Positions 43,200-54,499 of a stretch of DNA of 64,000 nt are shown here, piece after piece. The notes under the pieces are model-generated. The model ran no database searches. It was not told where the DNA came from and was given only the letters and a program-made list of their open reading frames with translations. Source of the stretch: Azolla caroliniana (Eukaryota; Polypodiophyta); NCBI GenBank assembly GCA_043228905.1, contig JBHGNT010000003.1:6138001-6202000 (forward strand), given 5' to 3'. Made by a program: the position numbers and the translations under genes. Numbering within the stretch: position 1 is the stretch's first letter; each line of letters begins with the position of its first letter.

Positions 43200-43807
43200 T
43201 TTTGAAGTCTTCATTTTTCTGCCCTAATTCCTTCTCCTGCAAACCTTAATCATCCCCTTCTCAACCCTAGAATTTACCCCCACCTTTTTCCTGCAAACCC
43301 TAATCATCCCCTTCTCAACCCTAGAATCTACCCCCACCTTTTTCCTGCAAACCCTAATGGTTTACTTATTTTCTTTCTTTCCTGGAAAGCCCTAATTCCC
43401 CCCATTTGAGCCCCGCTTTCCAGTCGAAACCCTAATTTCTTTTCCTGCAAACCCTAATTTCTTGTGAATTCTTCTTTTCTGCGCAAAACCCCTAATTCTT
43501 TGCCAGCAGCCCTAATTTTCAAATGTTCTTTTTTCTCTCTTCAAAGAGACCTAATATTTGCTGCAAAATTCAGCTTTTTCTGTAGTTTTCTTTGCTGAGA
43601 ACCCTAATTTCTTCTTCTTCTTAGTATACATCAATATCGATCTGCCAACTGATCTGACCTCAGACGACTACGCAACGACGAAACAGAAGCTGAAACAAAG
43701 GAGGAGGAGGAAGAAGAAGAAGACAGAAGACAGAAGATCCAGCAATAGAGATTCTTTATGTTCTTTTTAAGGATTTAGTTAAGGTATTCTTCTCCTTCTG
43801 AGATGCC
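43200..43807 (+). promoter_or_regulatory. Telo-box-rich promoter/leader of the J-protein gene
   Basis: Exact AAACCCTAA telo-boxes occur at 43295, 43349, 43427 and 43449, with close variants (aaaccttaa, aacccctaa, aaccctaatt) near 43240, 43485, 43508 and 43598. Part of this arises from a 54-bp tandem duplication (43243-43348) carrying 'ccctagaatytaccccc'. In plants telo-boxes are typical of promoters or leaders of translation and growth genes. A polypurine stretch precedes the start codon at 43808. Confidence 0.65.
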
Positions 43808-46204
43808 ATGGAGTGTAACAGAGAGGAAGCAGAACGAGCTCGAGAGATGGCCGAGGAGAAGTTCCTATTAAAAGATTACATCTCTGCAAAGAAATTCGCA
43901 GAGAGAGCACAGCAACTGTACCCATCACTAGAGAACATAGAGCAAATCATTGCTGTAATAGATGTCCACGTGGCATCACTAAAGAGGATCGGACCTTCTT
44001 CTTCTTCTTCCTCTTTGTTTGCAGACAAAGATTGGTATCAGATCTTGCAGATCGAACCCGATGCAAACGATGAATCAGTGAAGAAACAATATAGGAAGCT
44101 TGCTCTGTTTCTTCACCCTGATAAGAACAAAGCCATGGGGGCTGAATCAGCTTTTAAACTCATTGGTGAGGCTTTACAAGTGCTTTCTGACAAGTCCAAA
44201 CGAGTCATATATGATGCTAAAAGGAACAAATCTCACAATCGTGTCAATGGAAACTTGTCTTCATCATCGTCATCATCATCATCAACAACAACAACTTTTT
44301 GTTCTTCAACAAAGGTTTTCGTGAATAATCAGGTAAGTTCTCCACCTATTCAAGCTGCAGTTCATCTCTTCACGTTCTGGACTGTGTGCACTTCATGCCA
44401 AATGAGGTACCAATACTACAGAAAGTATGAGAATCAGAACTTGCTCTGTCCTCAGTGTAGAAAACCTTTCATTGCGAAAGATTTGTCAGATGTTCTGAAC
44501 GTTAATGTGACTCATGCATTTCCTCCTCATGTGCCTCCTCTTGTAGGAGGAATAGTTGGAGAATTATCATCTAATTTAGGGTTTCCTTATATAACTAGCA
44601 ATTTTGGAACTGGGGCCGGACTCACGTTCTTCAATAGTAGCTTATATGCCAGCCATCCTTCAATGATGATGAATCACCTTGACCATCTTTCAATGAACCT
44701 TGGCCAACGGTCGGCAAATCTTGATCATCATTCAATGAACCTTGGCCATCGATCGGGGAATCTCGGCCATCTTTTGGGTGACCCCGGCCTTCAATCAATG
44801 AATCTCAGCCATGATTCAACGAATCTTAGCTATAGATCGATGGATGGTAATGATAATGGCTGTTCAGGTGGTGGGAGTAAAGGTGAGCCCGAGAAAGAAC
44901 CTTTTCAAAAGATGAATGAACTTCGGAAGGCTCGAGAAATCCAGAAAGATATGATCAAGAAAGCCAAGGTTGCTGAGAAGACACAAGAGGCTCTATTTAC
45001 AGCACATGCTTGGTCTAAATTGAAGAAAAAAGTGGCCAAAAAACGAAAAAATGATGACAATTTCAGTAGTGAATCTGAGGAGGAAGAATGTGAGAACGGG
45101 AAACTGTCTTCTTATAAATATAAGAAGAGTGCCATCTATAATGGAAGCAAAATTGATGAAGATATGCATGAATTTAATCTGAGCAAGAAACTGAAAGTTG
45201 AGATAGATTCCATGAATGTGAAGCTGAGCTTTAAAGATGTGGATATGACCAAAAAGCTCATAGACCTCGCAAAAAACACTATTAGAATGCAACTCAAGTT
45301 GCAAGCAAGCAAGACTACTACAGCTGCTGCTAATATCAGCAACAGTACTATAACCACTGATAATGCTGATGTTACTAATACTAATACTACAATAGTTTTA
45401 CCTCCTCTTCCTAAGAAACCTCGTGAAAAAGTCATGGGGATAATCGTAGAGAAGAAAATTCGTCCCTCGGATAGGGTTTTACCTAGCTTCATGGTGCCTG
45501 ATGCAGACTTCCATAACTTTGATGAAGGAAGGGAAGAGAAGGATGTGGAGGTTGGTCAGATATGGGCCTTGTATGACGAGAAGGATGGTTTTCCAAGATA
45601 CTATGTGAAGGTAAAGGAGGTGCGATCCCGAACCCCTTTCAAGGTCCTTGTTGGATGGTTTGAGTTGCGAAAGCGTTCTGAAGATATTTCTGAGTTGTTG
45701 GATATGGGCTTTTCCTTCACATGTGGGGAGTTTAGAATCTCATCCAGTCAAGTGATGGATAGTGTGAACTCTTTCTCGCATATTGTGAAGTGGGAAAAGG
45801 GCAGTTGTAAAGGTATGGTGAAGATTTACCCAAAGAAAGGTGAGGTTTGGGTCATTTATGAGGATTGGGAGGAAGGTCAACAGATTGTGAAGGTCACCCA
45901 CGGTTCTTTATTGAAGTATCATATGGTTGAGGTTTTGAATGATTGTGATGATGAAATGGGTATGAATGTGGTGAAGCTACAAAAAGTGAAAGGTTTTCGG
46001 ACAATTTTTGGGTTTGCTCATGAAAAGGTCTTGCATGTGCCCTTTGTGGAAATGAATAGATTCTCTCATCGGGTGCCTGCCTACAAGATGAGGGGTGATG
46101 AGGCTCCAGGCCTCCCGAAAGGATGTGTGGAGCTTGATCCTGCAGCAGTTCCTTTTAGTTTATTGGATCCAGATTCAGCAAATGGTGCCAAAAGTGGCAC
46201 TTGA
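43808..46204 (+). CDS. DnaJ (Hsp40) protein with C-terminal DUF3444 domain, 798 aa, intronless
   Basis: A J-domain co-chaperone of a plant-specific family, most likely nuclear. Residues 1-60 (EAERAREMAEEKFLLKDY, AKKFAERAQQLYPSLENI) form the helical N-terminus usual in this family. The J domain spans about 74-138, with HPD at 103-105, so Hsp70 stimulation is expected. A zinc-ribbon-like region with CTSC and CPQC lies at about 194-217. A Ser/Asn/Leu/His repeat occupies about 285-345, a Lys/Arg-rich segment suggesting a nuclear signal is near 400-415, and an acidic patch follows. Residues about 565-780 are DUF3444 (VGQIWALYDEKDGFPRYY, FELRKRSED, GEVWVIYEDW, ending LDPAAVPFSLLDPD). The chosen ATG is the first in a clear leader. 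The frame is intact and single-exon. Confidence 0.96.
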   Translation: MECNREEAERAREMAEEKFLLKDYISAKKFAERAQQLYPSLENIEQIIAVIDVHVASLKRIGPSSSSSSLFADKDWYQILQIEPDANDESVKKQYRKLALFLHPDKNKAMGAESAFKLIGEALQVLSDKSKRVIYDAKRNKSHNRVNGNLSSSSSSSSSTTTTFCSSTKVFVNNQVSSPPIQAAVHLFTFWTVCTSCQMRYQYYRKYENQNLLCPQCRKPFIAKDLSDVLNVNVTHAFPPHVPPLVGGIVGELSSNLGFPYITSNFGTGAGLTFFNSSLYASHPSMMMNHLDHLSMNLGQRSANLDHHSMNLGHRSGNLGHLLGDPGLQSMNLSHDSTNLSYRSMDGNDNGCSGGGSKGEPEKEPFQKMNELRKAREIQKDMIKKAKVAEKTQEALFTAHAWSKLKKKVAKKRKNDDNFSSESEEEECENGKLSSYKYKKSAIYNGSKIDEDMHEFNLSKKLKVEIDSMNVKLSFKDVDMTKKLIDLAKNTIRMQLKLQASKTTTAAANISNSTITTDNADVTNTNTTIVLPPLPKKPREKVMGIIVEKKIRPSDRVLPSFMVPDADFHNFDEGREEKDVEVGQIWALYDEKDGFPRYYVKVKEVRSRTPFKVLVGWFELRKRSEDISELLDMGFSFTCGEFRISSSQVMDSVNSFSHIVKWEKGSCKGMVKIYPKKGEVWVIYEDWEEGQQIVKVTHGSLLKYHMVEVLNDCDDEMGMNVVKLQKVKGFRTIFGFAHEKVLHVPFVEMNRFSHRVPAYKMRGDEAPGLPKGCVELDPAAVPFSLLDPDSANGAKSGT
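44660..44850 (+). repeat. Seven-residue repeats inside the J-protein
   Basis: About eight imperfect 21-bp units encode variants of S-M-N-L-x-H-x / R-S-x-N-L-x-H (for example HLSMNLGQRSANLDHHSMNL). The codon-length period suggests recent expansion by slippage in an unstructured linker. Confidence 0.85.
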
Positions 46205-47141
46205 ATGGCTGCATTTTAATCGGTGGTTTTACAGTCCCAATTTTTTATACGAGTTTGTGATAATGCCCTAATTATGGATTATAACTTCATTGAAGCTAAC
46301 TCAAATGACATCCAGGACATGGAATTGATTTATGTAAGTCCTTTTTCGAGCCCCATTGTCAGTGAGAGCAATGGGGATTATGCTAAATGCTTTGCTTGGC
46401 ATTGGCAAAATTTCATTATTCATTTGAGTTGAAGCTCTGCTGAAGTGAATGGGAATGGTGCAAAAGGACCGGCATCAACATCGCTGAAGTCATAGTAAAG
46501 TTTGATTGTTGAATGAAAGCCCATTAGGCCCAATCATCCATTCAGGTGTCAGATACTGCATGAAGAATATGTTTTATCAATTTTCTGAATGAAGACCCAT
46601 GAGGTTTTTAACCTTCTATTACTAACAGATGCAATACTCAAACAAGCTAGCCAGGACATTTGAGAGTAAGCGGCCACTCATAAATTGGGGTCTCTTGCCT
46701 TTGATTCTTCTGACCACTTTGTATAATAAGGAACCTTTTGTACATGTTTAGCATTGGGTGTTAGAATTGAGGCCTGCCTTGTGGAAAGCAGTGTGCTACC
46801 GCGCGCATTTCACTTGTATACTAGATCGGGTTTGTATGATTGTGTTCTTTTTATGACCTTTTCAAATTTTTAGGATGTGTTGTGAGCTCTTTCTTTTTAC
46901 CATTTCAAGGCCCGATAAATGGACTTGGGTGTTGAGTCTAAAGATCAACAATTTTACAACTTAAGGTATGTTGTGCATTAAAAATCAACCTGTCTTGCCA
47001 AATGATGAGAGGTCAAAGTTTGGATCCCACTTCCTGCAGGCTTCATGTGGCTGGGCATGTATGTGGATTTCATGCATTCATATTTGTCAAACTTAATATG
47101 TCAAACTTTTTGTTGTGTATGAAGAATGTGATTTGTTCTAG
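46205..47141 (+). other. J-protein 3' UTR and downstream spacer
   Basis: Non-coding. The phrases 'gaatgaaagcccattaggcc' and 'gaatgaagacccatgaggtt' form a weak internal repeat (46512 and 46588). Polyadenylation likely occurs in this stretch, but no single signal is decisive. Confidence 0.5.
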
Positions 47142-47142
47142 T

Positions 47143-47177
<35 letters not shown>
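47142..47177. repeat. (GT)n microsatellite
   Basis: About 16 uninterrupted GT units. Confidence 0.95.
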
Positions 47178-47179
<2 letters not shown>

Positions 47180-49861
47180 GGGTTATGGTATAATCATCAC
47201 CTGTGAAATAAGAATCCTATCTAATTATTTCAAATAGGCTTTGGAATGATTTATGTTATGTTTCAATATTAGACATAATGATTTGATTATGTAGAGTAAT
47301 CATTGATATTAAATTAATTAACCCTAATTCATCCTTAGTAGCTTGCACATGTATTAATTATGTTATATATTCCAAGCGGCCTTCTGCATGTTGTTCTTTA
47401 ACATTAGTTTACGAATATGTTGCTTTTGTTCTTTAACAAAGTGTTTTTTCAGTGTTTTCATTGTGGACTCACACATTTGACATTGGTAATCATATCTTTA
47501 ACTTCCTATTGTTAAATACAGTTGATGAAATTAAAAATGCGTCCATCTCCACCAAAATGAATGTACATACCTATTTGATCAAACCAATTTGAGTGAAGAA
47601 ATCGAAGGATAGAAAGTTTGTTGTATGTGCTGAACATCAATGAACAAGATAAATGTCGTTACATTATATGCATGTATTAGTATGGTAATTTCGTGCATGT
47701 ATTTGACAGCCCATAGGAAGTTGTTACCAATTCTGTCATAAATAAACATATTGTACATCTTATGGTTGAAACTTGAAACTTTAGAATTATATGCAAGCAT
47801 ACCTTCAGGCAATAAGCCTGTTAATAATTCTAATGTTTCTGAAGTATATTATTTAGAGTGTATGTATGTAGTACACACACTTAATATATGTATACCTGCA
47901 CTTAATTCTCACATTATTAAGGTGAGATTTACACAGCATAATTTTAAGTGATTGTAAAATTTGTATATGTATGTATGTATATACTATGTATTATATTAAT
48001 AATGTGAATATTACAAGATTGATTAAGGGCCGTTTCTTGAAGGGGTAGATTGTCATTGGATGAATATGACCCAAGTGCGGGATCAAAGTGAAATATTTTC
48101 ATTCAGCATGCAGAGTTTTAAGCAAGAGTTTCACTGTTCATGAATATTATATCCCTTATGGGAGAAGGACTCTAGTTTTTATGGGCTCTACTAGTGGTTA
48201 ACATTCCATTTAAAGGATCCATACCAAATTGGGTGAACTTACTTGAGAAATTTGGTGTCATGGGTAGAAATCTTCCTAAGGATGTCTCATGAGTGTATAT
48301 TTCTTAATGACATCTAGGGCCCTTGATCAAGTTGAACAAACCTAGTTAAGGAAGTCAAGTTCTAATGCTAAGGCAATCTTGTGACTATATGTAAGCGGCA
48401 TCTCAACACATGATTAAATAATATAAGGTAAAATCAACCTAACGAAAGGCAAAATCAACAAAATCAAATGTAGGAAGGTTGGTTGACACCAAGAGTCAAG
48501 CCTATGCGTGACATGAACCATGGCTAACCAACTAACACTTTCGCATATGATACACATCCATCTAATAAGAATATCCTCGATACTATCACCTTGGAATGTA
48601 GTTGACTAAATATCCTTGATGAGATAAAGGCTTTGGAGAAAGAGATAGATATGTGATCCAACCAGTTGTTTCGTAGGTGGGGAACAATCACCATGAAAGA
48701 TGAAATCACAACTGCCATTATAGAACATAAGTTAGCACACAATGCTTGAAATAGGAGGCAAAGTTTGATAGATAATGGCCTAGTAGGACAAAAATAACCA
48801 AACCCACCTACATCGACACCTACATCAATGAGTGACTTGATTGATCCTCTAGGGAAAAAACCACCAAAAGATGACTTGATCTAGAGGAATGGTGAGCATC
48901 TAATAGGTGAACACAAATTCTAATAGGTATACATACTCAAAACTTTCTATAGGTTGGGTCCATGATGAAGACTTTCCAAACTCTTGAGTCCATGATGGAG
49001 TTCGAGAAAAAACACTCATTAGGTTGGGGTGATGTTAAACACCTATTGTATGTAATGTGACCCATCGAGACATTAACATTGGCAATTGCACCAAGGACTA
49101 AATGTTGTTTATCCCTCTCTTTGTCTCATACTTGTAAGCTGAGTTATGACAATTAAGTGCTATATAACCAAACCTTAGCCACTCCTTTCTATTGTTTGTG
49201 ATGTATGTATATGTATTGATTGAGGCGTGGTTATTATTTACACTTTTAATCTATGTGTTGGTGTTTGATAGTGTATACATATAATGTTAAGGCCTATCCG
49301 GGTATTAACTTCCAAGAGAGGTAAATGAGGGTTCGTGGGCTTAGGGTTAACGAAATTAGTGGTGTGAGAGTGCTTGATGACCACTCTCGTTTGGTTCACC
49401 ACCAGTAGGGCATATAACAGTCTAGAACTCTTAGCATACAATTTTGGTAAAGAGTGATGACTCTATTGAAGCAAAGATGTGCATTGAATGCAATGCACGT
49501 CAATACAATACAAATTACAATCAAACACTGAAAACATTATTTTTATATGACAAGAGAACTAAGCATTGACAATGAAGTGAGCAATAAAAGATGTTGACAA
49601 ACATTTTACTAGATCACCACCAAATACATCAATTTTTTCTAGCAAAAGAGCTCTTGGAAGTTATATAATGAGCAAGAGAGCTCATTGTTAGACTTGTTGT
49701 TTGGGAATTCCAACTCCCAAGCTTCGATAAAGGGAGTGCGGAGTAGCAAAACAAGGGCAAATGGGAGGCCTACAATGGCCAAGCTGATGTGGTCATCAAT
49801 CATAAACTTGTCATACTAAACCTTGAGGATATCCTCCCAATACTCTTGTAACCTTAATCCT
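47178..49861. other. A+T-rich intergenic DNA, nothing recognised
   Basis: Short frames only. Some local phrase repetition occurs ('ccatgatg', 'ctaataggt' near 48900-49000), with no gene or element ends identified. Confidence 0.55.
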
Positions 49862-52625
49862 CCCTAAAATTCACTATCTTAATCTTAATCTTAGAAGAGC
49901 ATCATTTATCACAGAATAGGATGGCTAAAATTCGTAAATTCTTGAAGGGAAGGTGGTTTTATGATTGGATTCTAGCTAATGGACCAACTAGAATGCAAGG
50001 GGGGCTTGCTATTGCATGTTCTGAAAAATGGGCTTCTTTTATTGTAGACAAGGGTTTTTTACAGGGCGGTCATGCCCAATTTATAGTCTTAAAGCTATTA
50101 GAGAAAAAAGTTGGTTTCTTGAATGTTTATGCACTGAATTCAGCAAGGGGAAGGGCACAATTTTGGTGCCAATTGTGGAATGATCTCCATGTAATGGATC
50201 ATTGGTGCATTGTTGGGGACTTTAATATGATTGAAGAACCTTCTGATCGTATGGGTGGAAGCACATTTACAATCTCAGATGCTAAATTAGATGAGTGGGA
50301 AAATGTATGCTTTAAATTTAGCTTGCAAGACTTATGGTTTATGCAGTCTTTTGCAAGAAGGGTAGAGTCATTACAATTTTCTTGATCGAACAGGCAGGTA
50401 GCGGATGCCAACCTCTCTAGGATTGATAGATTTCATGTTGTCATGAAGATATCCGGCTACGGTGAGAAAACTAGATGGAATGGGCAAAGTCGTCGATGTG
50501 GAACATGTGCACATGTACATTAGGAAATGTATATAAAATAATAGGGGATATTTATCCCACATTGTAACGTCCTTCCCTCCTTTGACTATAAAATGAGGGA
50601 GGTGTCTCTTGTGAAGGAGTTGCCCATTTTGAGTTAGGAGGGTATATCACTTAGATCTAGGGTTTGGTAGTTCTCTCTTCTTCTTGTTTTCTTTAGGGTT
50701 TCATTTAGGTCTTCTTCTTCGTCGTCATGTGGGATGGGTTTCTCTTTTTGAGTGGAGTCTTGTCAGTTTCGTATACTAGGGTTCGATGTTTCCTTTTTGT
50801 TAGGGTTGCGTGGTTCTGAGTTCCTGTACTCCGAGAGTTTCTGTTCGTAGCTTTGTCTCTTGTGCAAGACCCCACTCGCATAGGCGAGCCCGAGTGCTCC
50901 CCAATTGGTGACAAACAATTGATGTGCTTCGGTAAGAAGGCCCCTCTTCAACACAAGGCTTCCACTTGCATAGGCAAGTCTGAGTGCTCCCCTACTAGAC
51001 CTTGCCCGTAGACGACTGTTGTATCTGTTCGGTATTGGATCGGCTCGAAACCGGTGTCGTAATTTGTTGTTTGTATATACATTTATATGTGGTTGTGCAT
51101 AAACCATGTCCTTATCAGTGTCGTGTGTGTTTTCGTTCTTCCCCTTTTCTGTATATAAGGGTGTGTGAAGAGCCGGTGTGCGTGCATGTGTTCTCCTTGC
51201 CCTCGATCTGGATCCGTTCGGACCGGTTGCTTCTGGAACGGTCCCAGTAGGTGCCACAGCTAGTACGACCGGCTCTGGAGAAATCGACCTTCTGGAATCC
51301 ATCTCTCCCCGGTCGAAGACCCCGGTGGTTCCGCCCATTCCGACACATGTGCGCAGAATTCCGTGACAACACGGATCAGTTTTTTGGGGATTTAGGTGGA
51401 TCTCTAGGGATAGTGTCGGGTACAAACTTTTCAGACCATGCACCAGTAAAGCTGACTATGAAATTGTGATTTGTTGTATTTCATGATCATGTTAAGATTC
51501 CAAAGTCGATTCTAAAGGATGATTCCATTATAGAGAGTGTTGCTTCCCTTTGGTCTAGTGTCTTTGCTCCTGATAAGTTATCTAAGGTTTTTGTGGTTTT
51601 ATTTCAGCTTAAGCAATTGCTTTTAGGTAAGGCTAAGGATAAGAAATTTTTTCTTATCTCTCGGTTGGCAAATGCAAGAAGAGGGTTGGCCTCAATGCAA
51701 TGCTTACAAGAAAGAGATATCAACGCAATTTATCTTGAAAACAACCTACGGAAGTTAAGAGATGAGATTTTTCTTATGCAATCTAAAATTGCTGATCTAA
51801 ATGGTCTAAAAAAGGGGACAAAATGTCTAGATTATTTTTTGATGTAGTTACTCCAAGACAACATAAATTTCAGATGGGTGCATTAAAGAGGGATGACAAT
51901 ACTCTCTCAACGGATCCAGATGAAATGCGAGAGTTAGCATCTCGGTATTATGAACAATTGTTGTCCGCTGATGAGGTGAGTCAAAATGTATTGGCAATGA
52001 GGCGTATAGTTTTCGATACAACAAAGCCATGTGTTACAGATCGAATGGTGCAAACTCTTTTATGCCCTTTTTCTTCTTCTGAGGTTCTGCAAGCATTAAA
52101 ATATTTGGGTTCCGAGGTTTACCCGGGAGATGATGGACTGATAAAAGATGTTTTCTTACAGTATTGGGACATTATAGTTGATGATTTAACTAGTGCTTCT
52201 CAGATAGTTTTTTATTCTCGTGCTATGCCAGAGGAATGGAAAGAGGGACTGATTTTTCTTATCCCTAAATTGGATGGAGCTTTGGAGGACATTAGGGCAT
52301 GGAGACCGATGACATTACTCAATACAATTTACAAAATTTATGCTAAGGTATTGGCATTGCATTTGCAACCTTTATTGCCTGATATTATTCATACTTCTCA
52401 TACAAGTTTCATGCAAGATAGGAGTATATTTAATAATATTTTTCTGTTTTGGGAGTTGTCCGCCTCAACTATGGCCAAGAAAGAGGATTTACTAATTTTA
52501 TTGTTAGATTTTGAAAAGGCCTATTATAGAATGAATTGGGATTTTTTAGAAGAGGCGATGAGAAGATTAGGGTTTCTAGAAGCATGGATTATTGTAGTGG
52601 CAACTTTGTGTAGATTAGCTTATAG
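49862..52625 (+). mobile_element. L1-type LINE remnant (endonuclease and reverse transcriptase), interrupted
   Basis: A single ORF2 in pieces. The endonuclease (49862-50435) has LEEHHLSQNRMAKIRKF, RMQGGLAIACS, NVYA, CIVGDFNMIEEP (the GDFN catalytic box) and ANLSRIDRF. After a ~936-bp insertion it resumes at 51372 with GTNFSDHAPVKL, the SDH box. A linker is open at 51593-51847, and reverse transcriptase runs from 51823, with MPEEWKEGLIFLIPK, RPMTLLNTIYKI and LLDFEKAY, to about 52620, where it is cut off. The second catalytic Asp pair and the 3' half are missing. Several stops and shifts make it inactive. Confidence 0.88.
50436..51371. repeat. Probable solo LTR inserted in the LINE endonuclease
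   Basis: A ~936-bp segment interrupts the LINE frame between RIDRF and the SDH part. Its ends are perfect 8-bp inverted repeats, TGTTGTCA...TGACAACA, as expected of an LTR. Inside are a TATA box (gactataaaatgag, about 50583) and a duplicated phrase 'cataggcRagYcYgagtgctcccc' (near 50880 and 50970). It has no primer-binding site or coding domain. I saw no clear target duplication, so the exact class is uncertain. Confidence 0.6.
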
Positions 52626-52789
52626 TTTTTTTTTTCAAAAAAACATATTCTTCATTAATAGAAATTCTACATCCATGACAAAATGATTAGACTTACAACC
52701 ATATAAAGGTTGTAGCCGTGGTAGACCAATAAAAACTACAGAGACTCAGAGTATAAAACTACAAAGACCGGTGAACACCTACAAGAATG

Positions 52790-53300
52790 TTCTTTCCATC
52801 ACCTCTGATCATTGGCTTAAACACTGAACTGTAATGAGGACATTTCAGGAGACTATCTTTCGAAATGGACGCATATCCAACCATTCATGTACTTTCTCTA
52901 AGAGTCCACCCTTAGCATATAGATGAAGCAATGCATTTCCAACAACCTGGTTTCTCTTCAGCCTACCCATCTCCAGCATATCCTATAATGAGAACATTGC
53001 AGGAGACTATCTTTCGAATTGGAAGCATATCAAATAGTTCATGTACTTTCTCTAAGACTCCACACTTAGCCTATAGATGAAACAATGCATTTCCAACAAC
53101 CTGGTTTCTCTTCAACCTGGCCATCTCCTCAAACTTTACATGCATTTCTCTGCCCTTTTCTATACAAATGTGACATAAACTTCAACCTGGATTTGAATTG
53201 GAAGCATATCCTGTAATGAGAACATTGCATGAGACTATCTTTCCAACTTTCACTTGATCTATCCTACCACCTTTTGAATCCATATCCATTAAATAAAATG
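52790..53300 (-). pseudogene. PPR-protein pseudogene fragment with an internal tandem duplication
   Basis: The minus strand encodes pieces of pentatricopeptide repeats: RNQVVGNALLHLYAKGG, LLEKVHEWLDM and RKIVS followed by NVLIT. A second, diverged copy of the same ~165-bp segment lies alongside (copies about 52830-52980 and 52990-53130), and part of a third is near 53190-53240. Stops are present in all copies. PPR proteins normally act in organelle RNA processing; this remnant cannot. Confidence 0.75.
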
Positions 53301-53876
53301 TGTTGGGAAGTTGGTCCCTCCGGATGGGATCCAGTTATGAATGAAGAGAGCCCGGTGAGAACCGGAAGAGATCCGAAAACCGGATCGGATGGACCCGGAA
53401 GAGATCCGGTAACCATATCGGATGGACCCGGTGAGAACCAAAACAAAAGACATATATTGTAAATATGTTTTGAGTAAGCCTATTAAGGCTATATTTGTAA
53501 ATAGCCCTAAGTTCATATGAGTATAAATATGATCTAGGGCAATCACAGTAGTGTTGTCATAGTGTTGCATAGAGAGCAAGAGAGTAGATACAGAGTGATA
53601 CTTTATTGTAACTGCCGCTTGGCGAAGATACACAGCTCGAGGTTGTTGCCTTTGAGTCTCTGATTGTACCTTTCTCATATAGTGATGGTTTGGAGTCTGT
53701 GGACTCCCATGGTTTTTCCCTATTAGGGTTTTCCACGTAAACATCTTGTGTACTCTCTATTGTTCGTGTGTGTATGTGTACTTATCTCCCTACTTCCCAT
53801 TTCTATGTTTGATTCTCATTGAAGTGATTCAAGACTCGGTTCTGGCCGAGCAATATTCCGCGCTATTTCCTTCAAA
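53301..53876 (+). repeat. Solo LTR of the same Copia family as the 9275-10220 fragment
   Basis: Starts TGTTGGGAAGTTGGTCCCTCC. It then shares with the minus-strand LTR at 10220-9440 the ordered phrases 'gacatatattgtaaatatgt', 'catatgagtataaatatga', 'agggcaa', 'tagtgatggtttg' and 'gggttttccacgtaaac', and 'ggccgagc' near the end. The variable region again holds short tandem repeats (ccggatcggatggacccgg). The 3' terminus is not clear (about 53876) and no target duplication was seen. It sits inside the PPR pseudogene. Confidence 0.7.
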
Positions 53877-54012
53877 AAGCATTACTTGTGCATGTATTTG
53901 TTGGCCATTTTCCACAACTTTCAGTTTAGCACAAGCTTTCGGAAGCATAGAAACAACATAATTGGTAGGTGTTGCATATTATGTACAAACCAAACTTTCC
54001 TTGCTACCTTAC
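53877..54012 (-). pseudogene. PPR-protein pseudogene, second piece
   Basis: On the minus strand TNYVVSMLPKACAKLKVVEN and GQQIHAQVM fit the loop between two PPR motifs (…LKACA…GQQIHA). It belongs with 52790-53300, from which it is separated by the solo LTR. It is cut at 54012 by Gypsy element D. The continuation beyond D (61067 onwards, minus strand) is not clearly PPR. Confidence 0.7.
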
Positions 54013-54486
54013 TGTTATGTACACATAACGTTGGTGAGGGTAGGTCACTAATATTTACATTAGTGAAGGGTATGTTCACTATTATTAAAAAGGGGACTAA
54101 TGATTGGATAGAATGAATGATATGTGCATGCACTATCATGATTTAGACAACCAATGAATAGAGAGCCTTTTAGAAAGGCACATCTATTCAAGGGGCCTAG
54201 GAAAAGGTATAAATATGAGGCTTAGCTACCCTCATAGAGATCATCACGTCGGAAGGCTGCTGTCGTAGACACCGGTGGTGCGGGCTAGGATTTCGTCTCG
54301 ACGATCGTGTTTATCTCTTCCAAGGTATTAGTCATCCTAATATCCGGCGGTATGGGACGTCGGTGGTAGGTTGGCTATGTCTAGATCATAGCTCGGGGGT
54401 GGTCGGGTGGAACGGGTTCTTCTATCCAATCTATTTTCTTCCTTTTTACTTGATTTGGTCTATTGATTAGTAATAGACTCTTAACA
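54013..54486 (+). repeat. Left LTR of Gypsy element D
   Basis: Same length and apparently same sequence as 60593-61066. Starts with the small palindrome 'tgttatgtacacataacg'. TATA-like 'ggtataaatatgagg' is near 54207. Confidence 0.95.
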
Positions 54487-54499
54487 GTGGTATCAGAGC

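Noticed and set aside
46223-46432. 69-codon frame after the J-protein stop
   Set aside because: Lies in the 3' untranslated region, with no similarity and no start context.
50763-51443. 226-codon minus-strand frame
   Set aside because: Lies almost wholly in the probable solo LTR and runs into the LINE on the opposite strand; no protein resemblance.
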